Below are positions 16,525-23,917 of a stretch of 64,000 bases of DNA, one piece after another (position 1 is the first letter of the stretch; each line of letters opens with the position of its first letter). Source of the DNA: JACDAN01 sp963802375 (GTDB lineage Bacteria; Actinomycetota; Thermoleophilia; Gaiellales; Gaiellaceae); the NCBI GenBank assembly GCA_963802375.1, contig CAWDIJ010000005.1, positions 186,001 through 250,000 on the forward strand, given 5' to 3'. A program made the translations under genes and the position numbers. Below the pieces are notes generated by a model. It was not told where the DNA came from. It did not search any database and worked only from the letters and a program-made list of their open reading frames with translations.

Positions 16525-17571
16525 ATGGCGATCGCCCGGGAAGCCGAGCCCGTCTCCTCCCTGAACGAGATCCGCGAGGCGGGCCTCGACCGCGAGGACC
16601 TCTTCGGGATCTACCGCAACATGCTCCTCACGCGCGGGATCGAGGAGCGCGGGCACATCCTCTACAAGCAGGGGAAGATCCCCGGCTCCTTCTACACGGG
16701 CCGCGGCAACGAGGCTTCCTCTGTCGGCATCGCGACCGCGATGGGCGGCGAGGACGTCGGCACCCCGCTCCACCGTGACATGGGCGTCCACGTCACGCGC
16801 GGTGTCGAGCCCTGGCGGATCTTCGCGCAGTACATGGGCCGCGAGGACGGCCCGACGCGCGGCCGCGACGGCAACGTCCACATGGCCGACTCCCAGCTCG
16901 GGCTGCTCGCGATGGTCAGCCACCTGCCCGCGATGCTGCCGGTCGGGGTCGGCTGCGCGCTCGCCTTCCGGATCCGCGAGGAGCGGCGCGTCGCCGTCTC
17001 CTGGTTTGGTGAAGGCGCCTCGGCGCGCGGCGACGCGCACGAGGGGATGAACATGGCGGGCGTCCGGCGCCTGCCGATCGTCTTTATCTGTGACAACAAC
17101 CAGTGGGCCTACTCGACGCCGGCGCACCTCGAGTACGCGTGCGAGACGCTCGCCGACCGCGCCGCCGCCTACGGGTTCGACGGCGTGGTCGTGGACGGCA
17201 CCGACGTCCTCGCCGTCTACCGCGAGGCGAAGCGCGCGATCGAGAAGGCGCGCGACGGCGGCGGCCCGACGCTGATCGAGTCGATGACCCTGCGCATGGA
17301 AGGGCACGCCGTCCACGACGACGCGTTCTACGTCCCGAAGGAGCTCTTCGAGGAGTGGGCCAAGCGCGATCCGATCGAGCGGTTCCGCAGCTGGCTCCGC
17401 GAGAACGCGGAGATGACCGACGAGGAGGAGGACGAGGTCGCTGCGGGCGTCAAGCGGACGCTCACCCAGGCGATCGAGCGGGCCGACAGTTCGCCGCTAC
17501 CGGATCCCTCTTCGGTCACGGACAAGGTGTTCGCGCGACCCGAGGACCTCGACACGCCCCACCACAAATAG
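16525..17571 (+). CDS. pdhA: 2-oxoacid dehydrogenase E1 component, alpha subunit
   Basis: 348 residues. It has the thiamine-diphosphate motif from GEGASARGDAHEG to FICDNNQWA, the substrate/phosphorylation-loop region RMEGHAVHDDAFY, and N-terminal YRNMLLTRGIEERGHILYKQGKI. With E1 beta it decarboxylates a 2-oxoacid and reductively acylates lipoyl-E2. Pyruvate, acetoin or branched-chain 2-oxoacids are all possible; the symbol reflects the family, not proven substrate. The gene is followed by a 166-bp junction filled by an inverted-repeat element before E1 beta. Confidence 0.88.
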   Translation: MAIAREAEPVSSLNEIREAGLDREDLFGIYRNMLLTRGIEERGHILYKQGKIPGSFYTGRGNEASSVGIATAMGGEDVGTPLHRDMGVHVTRGVEPWRIFAQYMGREDGPTRGRDGNVHMADSQLGLLAMVSHLPAMLPVGVGCALAFRIREERRVAVSWFGEGASARGDAHEGMNMAGVRRLPIVFICDNNQWAYSTPAHLEYACETLADRAAAYGFDGVVVDGTDVLAVYREAKRAIEKARDGGGPTLIESMTLRMEGHAVHDDAFYVPKELFEEWAKRDPIERFRSWLRENAEMTDEEEDEVAAGVKRTLTQAIERADSSPLPDPSSVTDKVFARPEDLDTPHHK

Positions 17572-17736
17572 TGGCTCACCAGGCAACATCCACCGATCCT
17601 CTGGCGGCTGCAAAGCGGCGCCAGTCTGGAGCCTCGAGCCGCGCCCATATCTCATCGATATGGACACGTCCCGAGTCCGCACCCTGCCTTGCTTTTCGCG
17701 CGCCAGAGAACCGGCAATGTCACCTGGAGAACCACT
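17570..17736. repeat. 167-bp inverted-repeat element between E1 alpha and E1 beta genes
   Basis: The ends pair imperfectly: AGTGGCTCACCAGGCAACAT at the left against the reverse complement of the right end, AGTGGTTCTCCAGGTGACAT. CTCTGGCG blocks repeat inside both arms, and CCATAT/ATATGG closes the centre. The element begins in the E1 alpha stop codon and stops one base before the E1 beta ATG. A sister element with the same plan lies at 51605-51768. Confidence 0.75.
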
Positions 17737-17737
17737 G

Positions 17738-18712
17738 ATGGCAGAGCTCACGTATTTGCAGGCGATTTCCGACGGCCTCCGCCAGGAGATGCGGCGCGAC
17801 AACCGCGTCTTCGTGATCGGGGAGGACGTCGGCGTCTACGGCGGCGCCTTCAAGGTCACGCTCGGCTTCCAGGAGGAGTTCGGCCCGTGGCGGGTGATCG
17901 ACGCGCCGCTCTCCGAGACCGCGATCGTCGGCGGCTGCACGGGCGCCGCGATCATGGGCATGCGGCCCGTCGCCGAGATGCAGTTCGCCGACTTCATCTC
18001 CTGTGCCTGGGACCAGCTGGTGACCGTGGCGGCCAAGCAGTTCTACCGAGCCGGCACGCCCGTGCCGATCGTCGTCCGGCTCCCGTCGGGCGGCGGCTTC
18101 TCGGGTGGCCCGTTCCACTCCCAGAACCCGGAGAGCTCGTTCGCGCACATCGCCGGCCTGAAGGTCGTCTGCCCGGCGACGCCGGAGGACGCCAAGGGCC
18201 TCCTGATCAGCGCGATCGAGGACCCGAACCCCGTCCTCTACTTCGAGCACAAGCACCTGTACCGCCGGATCAAGGCGGAGGTGCCGGAGGAGCGGTACAC
18301 GACGCCCTTCGGCAAGGCGCGGATCCACCGCGAGGGCGAAGACCTCACCGTCGTGACCTGGGGCGCCATGGTCTACACGGCGGACGAGGCGGCGCAGCAG
18401 CTCGAGCAGGACGATGTCTCCGTGGAGATCATCGATCTGCGGACGATCATCCCCTGGGACCGGAAGGCGGTGCTCGACAGCGCGCAGAAGACGTCCAAGG
18501 TGCTCGTTCTCCACGAGGACACGCGCACCGGCGGCTTTGGCGGCGAGATCGCGGCCACGATCGCGGAGGAGGCGTTCGAGCACCTCGACGCGCCGATCAA
18601 GCGGATCGCCGCGCCGGACACGCCCGTCCCGTTCTCCCCGCCGCTCGAAAAGGCGTTCATCCCCCAGGTCGACGACGTGGTCGCAGGACTGCGAGAGCTG
18701 GCTGAGTACTAG
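17738..18712 (+). CDS. pdhB: 2-oxoacid dehydrogenase E1 component, beta subunit
   Basis: 324 residues from ATG 17738; the longer frame upstream is the inverted-repeat element, not protein. MAELTYLQAISDGLRQEMRR, VFVIGEDVGVYGGAFKVT and EMQFADFISCAWDQLVT are standard E1 beta blocks. It forms the alpha2beta2 E1 with the upstream gene and is followed 8 bp later by E2. Confidence 0.9.
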   Translation: MAELTYLQAISDGLRQEMRRDNRVFVIGEDVGVYGGAFKVTLGFQEEFGPWRVIDAPLSETAIVGGCTGAAIMGMRPVAEMQFADFISCAWDQLVTVAAKQFYRAGTPVPIVVRLPSGGGFSGGPFHSQNPESSFAHIAGLKVVCPATPEDAKGLLISAIEDPNPVLYFEHKHLYRRIKAEVPEERYTTPFGKARIHREGEDLTVVTWGAMVYTADEAAQQLEQDDVSVEIIDLRTIIPWDRKAVLDSAQKTSKVLVLHEDTRTGGFGGEIAATIAEEAFEHLDAPIKRIAAPDTPVPFSPPLEKAFIPQVDDVVAGLRELAEY

Positions 18713-18720
18713 GAGGTCGC

Positions 18721-20193
18721 GTGGCTACTCCAACCGCCGTCGACGTCGTGATGCCCCAGATGGGCGTATCCGTCTCCGAGGGGACGATTACCAAGTGGCT
18801 CAAGCAGGAGGGCGAGGAGATCCAGGCCGACGAGCCGCTGCTCGAGATCTCGACGGACAAGGTGGACACCGAGGTGCCGAGCCCAGGCTCCGGCGTCGTG
18901 CAGCAGATCCTCGTCTCCGAGGGCGAGACCGTCGATGTCGGCACTCGCCTTGCGGTGATCGGCGAGCCCGGCGCCGCTCCGGCCGAGTCCAGCGACGGCG
19001 CGGCGCCCGCCGCGCAGGGTCAAGCGCCGGCCGAGGAGGCTCCGCCCGAGCCGGCGACCGCCGAGGCGGCTGCCGAGAGCGCCGCCGCGGCCAGCGCAGA
19101 CAGCCCCGCGCCCCAGGAGCCCCAGACGGCGCCTGCCGAGCCGCCCGCGGCGGCTCCCGCCGAGCCGGCGGCAAACGGCGATGGCAAGAGCTTCGTCTCC
19201 CCGGTGGTCGCGCGGATCGCGTCCGAGCACGATGTCGACGTCTCGCAGGTGCCCGGCACTGGTCGCGGCGGGCGGGTGACCAAGAAGGACATCCTCGGCT
19301 TCGTCGAGTCCGGCGGCCAGGCCGCTCAACCCGCAGCCGAACCTGCGCCTCAGCCCGAAGCGGCGGCGCCTGCCGAGGCACCGGCACAGCCCGCGCCACC
19401 TCCTGCGGCTCCCGCTCCGGCGCAGCCCGCCCCGCCTGCACCTACGCCGGCCGCGGCCGCTCCGTCCGGCGAGCTCGAGGCGGGCGAGAACGAGGAGCCG
19501 ATGACCGCGATGCGCAAGGGCATTGCGGAGCACATGCGCCGCTCACTCGACACCTCGGCGCACGTCACCAGCGCGATCGAGGTCGACATGTCGCGCGTGG
19601 TGGAGATCCGCAACAAGCTCAAGCCCGAGCTCCAGAAGAGCTACGGCGTCAACCCGACCTACCTGATCTTCGTGGCTCGCGCAGTCACCGAGACGCTGCG
19701 CGAGTACCCGTGGATCAACGGCGAGATCCGCGGCGACAAGATCATCACGCGCAACTACGCCAACCTCGGCTTCGCGGTCGAGCTCGCCGACGGCAAGGGC
19801 CTGATCGTCCCGGTCGTGAAGCACGCGGAGGGCCTGAACCTCCTGGGCATGGCGCAGGCGGTCACCGATATCGCCGAGCGCGCTCGGAACAAGCAGCTCT
19901 CGCCGGACGAGGTGCAGGGCGGGACGTTCACGATCACGAATCCCGGCGGCTACGGCACGTTCCACGGAACGCCGGTGATCAGCCAGCCGCAGGCCGCGAT
20001 CCTTGGCACCTACGCCCTCGTCAAGCGGCCGTGGGTCGTCCAGGACGAGCTCGGCAAGGACGTGATCGCGATCAGGCCGATCATGAACCTGACTCTCACG
20101 TACGACCACCGGCTCGTCGACGGCGCCCTCGCCGGGAGGTTCCTCCAGTCGCTCAAGCAGAAGCTCGAGAGCTGGGGCGAGTCGGACTACTAG
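18721..20193 (+). CDS. 2-oxoacid dehydrogenase E2 component (dihydrolipoamide acyltransferase)
   Basis: 490 residues from a GTG with AGGAGGT upstream. Domain order: one lipoyl domain (about 5-80) with the lipoylated Lys in STDKVDTEV; a long Ala/Pro/Glu linker; the peripheral subunit-binding domain (VSPVVARIASEHDVDVSQVP, then GTGRGGRVTKKDI); a second Ala/Pro linker; and the catalytic domain ending with the active-site DHRLVDG. It transfers the acyl group from lipoamide to CoA. lipB and lipA lie just downstream and supply the lipoyl group. No E3 gene is in the window. Confidence 0.92.
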   Translation: MATPTAVDVVMPQMGVSVSEGTITKWLKQEGEEIQADEPLLEISTDKVDTEVPSPGSGVVQQILVSEGETVDVGTRLAVIGEPGAAPAESSDGAAPAAQGQAPAEEAPPEPATAEAAAESAAAASADSPAPQEPQTAPAEPPAAAPAEPAANGDGKSFVSPVVARIASEHDVDVSQVPGTGRGGRVTKKDILGFVESGGQAAQPAAEPAPQPEAAAPAEAPAQPAPPPAAPAPAQPAPPAPTPAAAAPSGELEAGENEEPMTAMRKGIAEHMRRSLDTSAHVTSAIEVDMSRVVEIRNKLKPELQKSYGVNPTYLIFVARAVTETLREYPWINGEIRGDKIITRNYANLGFAVELADGKGLIVPVVKHAEGLNLLGMAQAVTDIAERARNKQLSPDEVQGGTFTITNPGGYGTFHGTPVISQPQAAILGTYALVKRPWVVQDELGKDVIAIRPIMNLTLTYDHRLVDGALAGRFLQSLKQKLESWGESDY

Positions 20194-20197
20194 GGTC

Positions 20198-20614
20198 ATG
20201 GCCCAGACCATCGTCCCGATGGTGGCGTACGAGGACGCGGCAGCCGCGATCGACTGGCTGACCAGCGCGTTCGGCTTCGAGGAGATCGCAGACGAGCGGT
20301 ACACGGAGGACGGCCGCGTCACCCACGCGGAGCTGCGCGCCGGTGAGGACGCGTCGATCTACGTCGCAAACCCGACTCCCGACTACGTCTCACCGAAGCG
20401 CCATCGCGAGGAATGCGAGGCGGCGGCTCGCTGGTCGAGCGTCCCCTGGGTCGTCGACGGCTTGCTCGTCCATGTCGACGATGTGAAAGCGCACTTTGCG
20501 CAGGCCGAGACGGCCGGGGCCCGCATGCTCTCACCGGTCGAGGAGGGCCCCGACGGCCTCCGCTATCGCGCCGAGGATCTCGAGGGCCACCGCTGGATGT
20601 TCGTCGGCACATGA
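20198..20614 (+). CDS. VOC-family (glyoxalase/PhnB-like) protein
   Basis: 138 residues with the paired beta-alpha-beta-beta-beta modules of the VOC superfamily: MVAYEDAAAAIDWLTSAFGF in the first half, VHVDDVKAHFAQAETAGARM and DLEGHRWMF in the second. The PhnB-like subgroup lacks a clear function. It follows E2 by 4 bp and overlaps the next gene as ATGA. Confidence 0.8.
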   Translation: MAQTIVPMVAYEDAAAAIDWLTSAFGFEEIADERYTEDGRVTHAELRAGEDASIYVANPTPDYVSPKRHREECEAAARWSSVPWVVDGLLVHVDDVKAHFAQAETAGARMLSPVEEGPDGLRYRAEDLEGHRWMFVGT

Positions 20615-21018
20615 GCGCCATGCGGGGCAGCTGCTGGTGTGGCGGGGTCCGCTTCGAGGTCAGCGAGCCGTTCACCGTCGCCTCGTTCTGCCACTGCACG
20701 TCGTGCAAGCGGATCTCGGGCGGGGGCGGAACCGCCAACGGGCGCGCACGGAGCGAATGGATCGAGGTCACGCAGGGGCGCGAGCTCCTCACGACCTATC
20801 AGCCGGACGAGGGGAGCGCGAAGACGTTCTGCTCGCGCTGCGGCTCGAACGTCTTCGGCGGCGGCTGGCCCGAGTCGGAGGACTGCAGTGTCCGGCTGAC
20901 CGCGATCGACGAGGGACTCGAGCAAAGGCCGGAGTTCCACAACTACGTCAGGTCGATCGCAGCCTGGGAGACGCTCCCCGACGACGGGCTCCCGCGAAAC
21001 GAGGTGCGAAGCACGTGA
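20611..21018 (+). CDS. GFA/CENP-V-type zinc protein
   Basis: 135 residues. GSCWCGGVRFEV, FCHCTSCKRISG and FCSRCGSNVFG are the Cys motifs of the glutathione-dependent formaldehyde-activating family, which bind two zincs. Many members do not act on formaldehyde, so no activity is claimed. ATGA and GTGA overlaps couple it to both neighbours. Confidence 0.85.
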   Translation: MSAMRGSCWCGGVRFEVSEPFTVASFCHCTSCKRISGGGGTANGRARSEWIEVTQGRELLTTYQPDEGSAKTFCSRCGSNVFGGGWPESEDCSVRLTAIDEGLEQRPEFHNYVRSIAAWETLPDDGLPRNEVRST

Positions 21019-21716
21019 GGCCGGGCCACCTCGTCGAGCTCGGCCGGGTGCCGTACCTCGAGGCCTGGGAGCTGCAGCGCTCGCTCGCCGCTGATGTTGC
21101 GCAGGGGACGATCCCCGACACCGTTGTCCTGCTCGAGCACCCGCCGGTCGTCACCCTCGGGCGCCGGACGGACGAGGGTGAGCTCCACATCCCGGAGGAG
21201 GCCGAGGTCGAGATCGTCGAGACCGACCGGGGCGGCAAGTCCACCTACCACGGGCCCGGCCAGCTCGTCTGCTACCCGATCTTCGACCTCACACGGCATG
21301 GGCAGGACGTGAAGCGGTACTGCCGTGACCTCGAGGAGGCGCTGATCCGGACCATCGATGCGGTCGGGGTGGAGGCGACCCGGATCGAGGGACTCACCGG
21401 GATCTGGCTCGAGCGCCCGCCACGGAAGATTGCCTCGATCGGCGTCCACATCTCCAAGTGGGTCACGACGCACGGCTACGCACTGAACGTCGACCTCGAC
21501 CCCGCACCGTTCACGGAGTGGATCACGGCCTGCGGGCTCGAAGACACGGCGTTCACGACGCTCGCGCGGGAGCTCGGCCGGCCGATCTCGGTCGACGAGG
21601 TTCGCCCGCACGCCGCGACGACGCTCGGGGAGGTCTTCGACCTGAAGCTCGAGCCGTTTCCGGCCGACGGCCACGGCCTCTGGCCGAAGCGGGCGCACGA
21701 GCAGCTCGCCGTCTAA
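21015..21716 (+). CDS. lipB: lipoyl(octanoyl) transferase LipB
   Basis: 233 residues; GTG start overlaps the previous stop as GTGA. VVTLGRRTDEGEL, the signature RGGKSTYHGPGQLVCYPI, KIASIGVHISKWVTTHGYAL (catalytic Lys) and ITACGLED (catalytic Cys) are all present. It moves octanoate from acyl carrier protein to E2 lysines; LipA then inserts sulfur. Its place behind the E2 gene fits this role. Confidence 0.95.
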   Translation: MRPGHLVELGRVPYLEAWELQRSLAADVAQGTIPDTVVLLEHPPVVTLGRRTDEGELHIPEEAEVEIVETDRGGKSTYHGPGQLVCYPIFDLTRHGQDVKRYCRDLEEALIRTIDAVGVEATRIEGLTGIWLERPPRKIASIGVHISKWVTTHGYALNVDLDPAPFTEWITACGLEDTAFTTLARELGRPISVDEVRPHAATTLGEVFDLKLEPFPADGHGLWPKRAHEQLAV

Positions 21717-21874
21717 CGCCGAGCGGGACCGTGCGCCACCAGGCGCTCTCGTCCTGCCTGCCGGTCCCGGCCAGCCGGCCGGGCGGCCCGGTCATGGCCA
21801 AACCTATGACAACCCGCGACCGAGAGGCCATCCGCTCGCGTTTCGTCACTCTTCCGGCGCACCCGTGGCACGAA

Positions 21875-21914
21875 GGACGCGGCCCTGCGGGCCGCGTCCG
21901 AGGGACAGTCCCTC
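21875..21914. terminator. double hairpin between lipB and the cupin gene
   Basis: GGACGCGGCCC-N3-GGGCCGCGTCC (21875-21899) is followed at once by GAGGGAC-A-GTCCCTC (21900-21914). Placed between convergent genes, they can serve both directions. Confidence 0.6.
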
Positions 21915-21923
21915 GCGCTTGCG

Positions 21924-22454
21924 TTAGAACGGCAGCCAGCCGCCGTAGGACACCCGGCTCGACTTCGGTACGTCGGCGTAGGCCTCGGAGGGCTTCGTCG
22001 TCTCCTCGTCGACCGAGACGCCGTGCTTCCTGGCCGTCTCGGACGGAAGGTAGACGAGACCTTTCCGCGGGAGCCCGCGCGCGCCAACCGCCAGCACGAC
22101 GCTAGGGCCATCCCCCGCGCCCACGATCATGTGCGGCGTCCCGGGTGGGCAGTGCACGAGGTCCCAAGCCTCGAGCTGCCGCTCCTCGTCCTCGACGATC
22201 AGGACGCACGTACCGGCCAGCACGAGGAAGTCCTCCTGGCCGTTCTCGCGATGGTAGTAGCCGAGACTCTGGCCCGGCTCGAGGACGCTGATGTTGAACC
22301 CGAGCTGACGAAAGGGCCGCTTGCCCTCGAAGTCGCAGTAGACGCCGAACGGCCCGGAGTCGCGCCACCGTGCCTCGCGCGCGTTGACGACGAACCAGCC
22401 ATCGACGTCTGCGACCAGCCCGAACTTCGTTTCCCGCAGAGGTGCCTGCGGCAC
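21924..22454 (-). CDS. cupin-domain protein
   Basis: 176 residues from GTG 22454, 6 nt after TAAGCT on the minus strand. The double-stranded beta-helix motifs are LGYYHRENGQEDFLVLAG and HCPPGTPHMIVGAG; His and Glu at the expected metal positions are kept. The substrate is unknown. Confidence 0.8.
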   Translation of the reverse strand: MPQAPLRETKFGLVADVDGWFVVNAREARWRDSGPFGVYCDFEGKRPFRQLGFNISVLEPGQSLGYYHRENGQEDFLVLAGTCVLIVEDEERQLEAWDLVHCPPGTPHMIVGAGDGPSVVLAVGARGLPRKGLVYLPSETARKHGVSVDEETTKPSEAYADVPKSSRVSYGGWLPF

Positions 22455-22578
22455 CCGGTGAGCTTAGCCCCGCTCGACGACTGCGACGAGCGCGTCCACC
22501 ACGCGGCAGTCCGGATCGATGGCGTCTACATCGATCCCTGGAAACTTCCAAGCGCGCTCTCGCCCTACACTTCCCGGC

Positions 22579-23496
22579 GTGAAGTCGCTGCCCGTCGCCG
22601 ACAGGCCCCGCAGGCCTCCGTGGATGAAGGTTCGCGCGCCGAGCCGGGATTCGCAGTACTTCGACGTCAAGAAGCTGCTGCACGGCGCCAGCCTCGTCAC
22701 CGTCTGCGAGGAGGCGCGATGCCCGAACATCTCCGAGTGCTGGGGCCGCGGGACCGCGACGTTCCAGATCCTCGGCGACACCTGCACGCGCGCGTGCCGG
22801 TACTGCTACGTCAACTCGGGCAAGCCCGAGCATCCGCCGGACCCGCTCGAGCCGCTCCGGCTCGCGAACGCGGCAGCGCAGATGAAGCTGGAGCACGTCG
22901 TCGTCACCTCGGTCGACCGCGACGACCTCCCAGACCGCGGGGCCGGGCACTTCGCGGCCACCATTCGTGCCTTGAAACACAAGCTTCCGAGCGCCGGGGT
23001 CGAGGTCCTCACGCCGGACTTCCTCGGCGCCGAGGAGGAGGCGCTGCGCACCGTCCTGGCCGAACGGCCCGAGGTTTTCAACCACAACATCGAGACCGTC
23101 CGCCGACTCCACCGGAGGATGCGCGGCGCCAAGGCGTCCTACGACAAGGCGCTCTGGCTGCTCCGGCGCGTGAAGGAGCTGGCCGACTACCGCGTGATGA
23201 CGAAGTCGGGGATCATCGTCGGGCTGGGGGAGACGAACGACGAGGTGGTCGACACGATGCGCGACCTGCGCGAGAACGGTGTCGACGTGGTCACGATCGG
23301 CCAGTACCTCCAGCCCTCCGACAAACACGCGAAGATCGACCGCTGGGTGCACCCCGATGAGTTCCGCTGGTTCCGCGAGCAGGGCGAGGCGCTGGGCTTC
23401 GGCTCCGTCTTCGCCGGTCCGCTCGTCCGCTCCAGCTACCGGGCCGACGAGCAGCGCCATGCGGCTGTGACGGGACGTGGGGCGGTGGCGTACTAA
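22579..23496 (+). CDS. lipA: lipoyl synthase LipA
   Basis: 305 residues from GTG 22579, 7 nt after TACACT; longer in-frame starts read non-conserved sequence. The auxiliary cluster motif CEEARCPNISEC and the radical-SAM motif CTRACRYC are intact, with the C-terminal RSSYRADE block. It inserts two sulfurs into octanoyl-E2 using S-adenosylmethionine. Functionally linked to lipB and the E2 gene upstream. Confidence 0.95.
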   Translation: MKSLPVADRPRRPPWMKVRAPSRDSQYFDVKKLLHGASLVTVCEEARCPNISECWGRGTATFQILGDTCTRACRYCYVNSGKPEHPPDPLEPLRLANAAAQMKLEHVVVTSVDRDDLPDRGAGHFAATIRALKHKLPSAGVEVLTPDFLGAEEEALRTVLAERPEVFNHNIETVRRLHRRMRGAKASYDKALWLLRRVKELADYRVMTKSGIIVGLGETNDEVVDTMRDLRENGVDVVTIGQYLQPSDKHAKIDRWVHPDEFRWFREQGEALGFGSVFAGPLVRSSYRADEQRHAAVTGRGAVAY

Positions 23497-23498
23497 CG

Positions 23499-23861
23499 AT
23501 GATGCTCTTGCTCGCCATCCTCGTCTACTTCGGGAGCATGACGCTCTTCAGCGCCGGTGGCTCGGTGCCGCAGACGGGCCTGGGGAAGGTCCAGAAGGCC
23601 CCGGCCGCGCACAGCAGGGCCCGGCTCATGATCAAGCCGGTCATCCCCACGACGATCGTTGCCGGAACCGGCTTCAAGAGCGGCGAAGTCGTCCGCCTCA
23701 CCGGCATCCCCGTGAGGCAGGTCCGCGCCTCGGCGAAGGGCACCTTCACGATCCGCCTCCGCAGCGTCGATCCGTGCAACGGCCTTTCAGTGACGGCGGT
23801 CGGCTCCAAGGGGAGCCGCGCGGCCGTGAACTACTCGCAGCTGTACTGCGCGGTTCCGTAA
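23499..23861 (+). CDS. small secreted protein, paralogue of the one at 33475
   Basis: 120 residues, two bases after the lipA stop. A hydrophobic N-terminus (MMLLLAILVYFGSMTLF) serves as signal or anchor. The body shows GTGFKSGEVVRLTG, GTFTIRLR, a Cys, AVGSKGSRAAV and a final Cys, the same spacing as in the protein at 33475-33816. The two Cys probably form a disulfide. No family recognised; the pattern resembles a small beta-sandwich. Convergent with the first propeller gene. Confidence 0.7.
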   Translation: MMLLLAILVYFGSMTLFSAGGSVPQTGLGKVQKAPAAHSRARLMIKPVIPTTIVAGTGFKSGEVVRLTGIPVRQVRASAKGTFTIRLRSVDPCNGLSVTAVGSKGSRAAVNYSQLYCAVP

Positions 23862-23868
23862 GGAACGC

Positions 23869-23894
23869 GAAGGGCCGCCCGGAGGCGGCCCTTC
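23869..23894. terminator. GGGCCGCC/GGCGGCCC hairpin 1
   Basis: GAAGGGCCGCC-CGGA-GGCGGCCCTTC lies between the convergent small secreted gene and first propeller gene. Five near-identical hairpins follow in this island. Confidence 0.75.
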
Positions 23895-23917
23895 ATCGTG
23901 CTAGCTAGCGCCGCGGA

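Noticed and set aside
17660..17737. Longer N-terminus for E1 beta
   Set aside because: The frame is open but codes for the inverted-repeat element; the conserved protein starts at ATG 17738.
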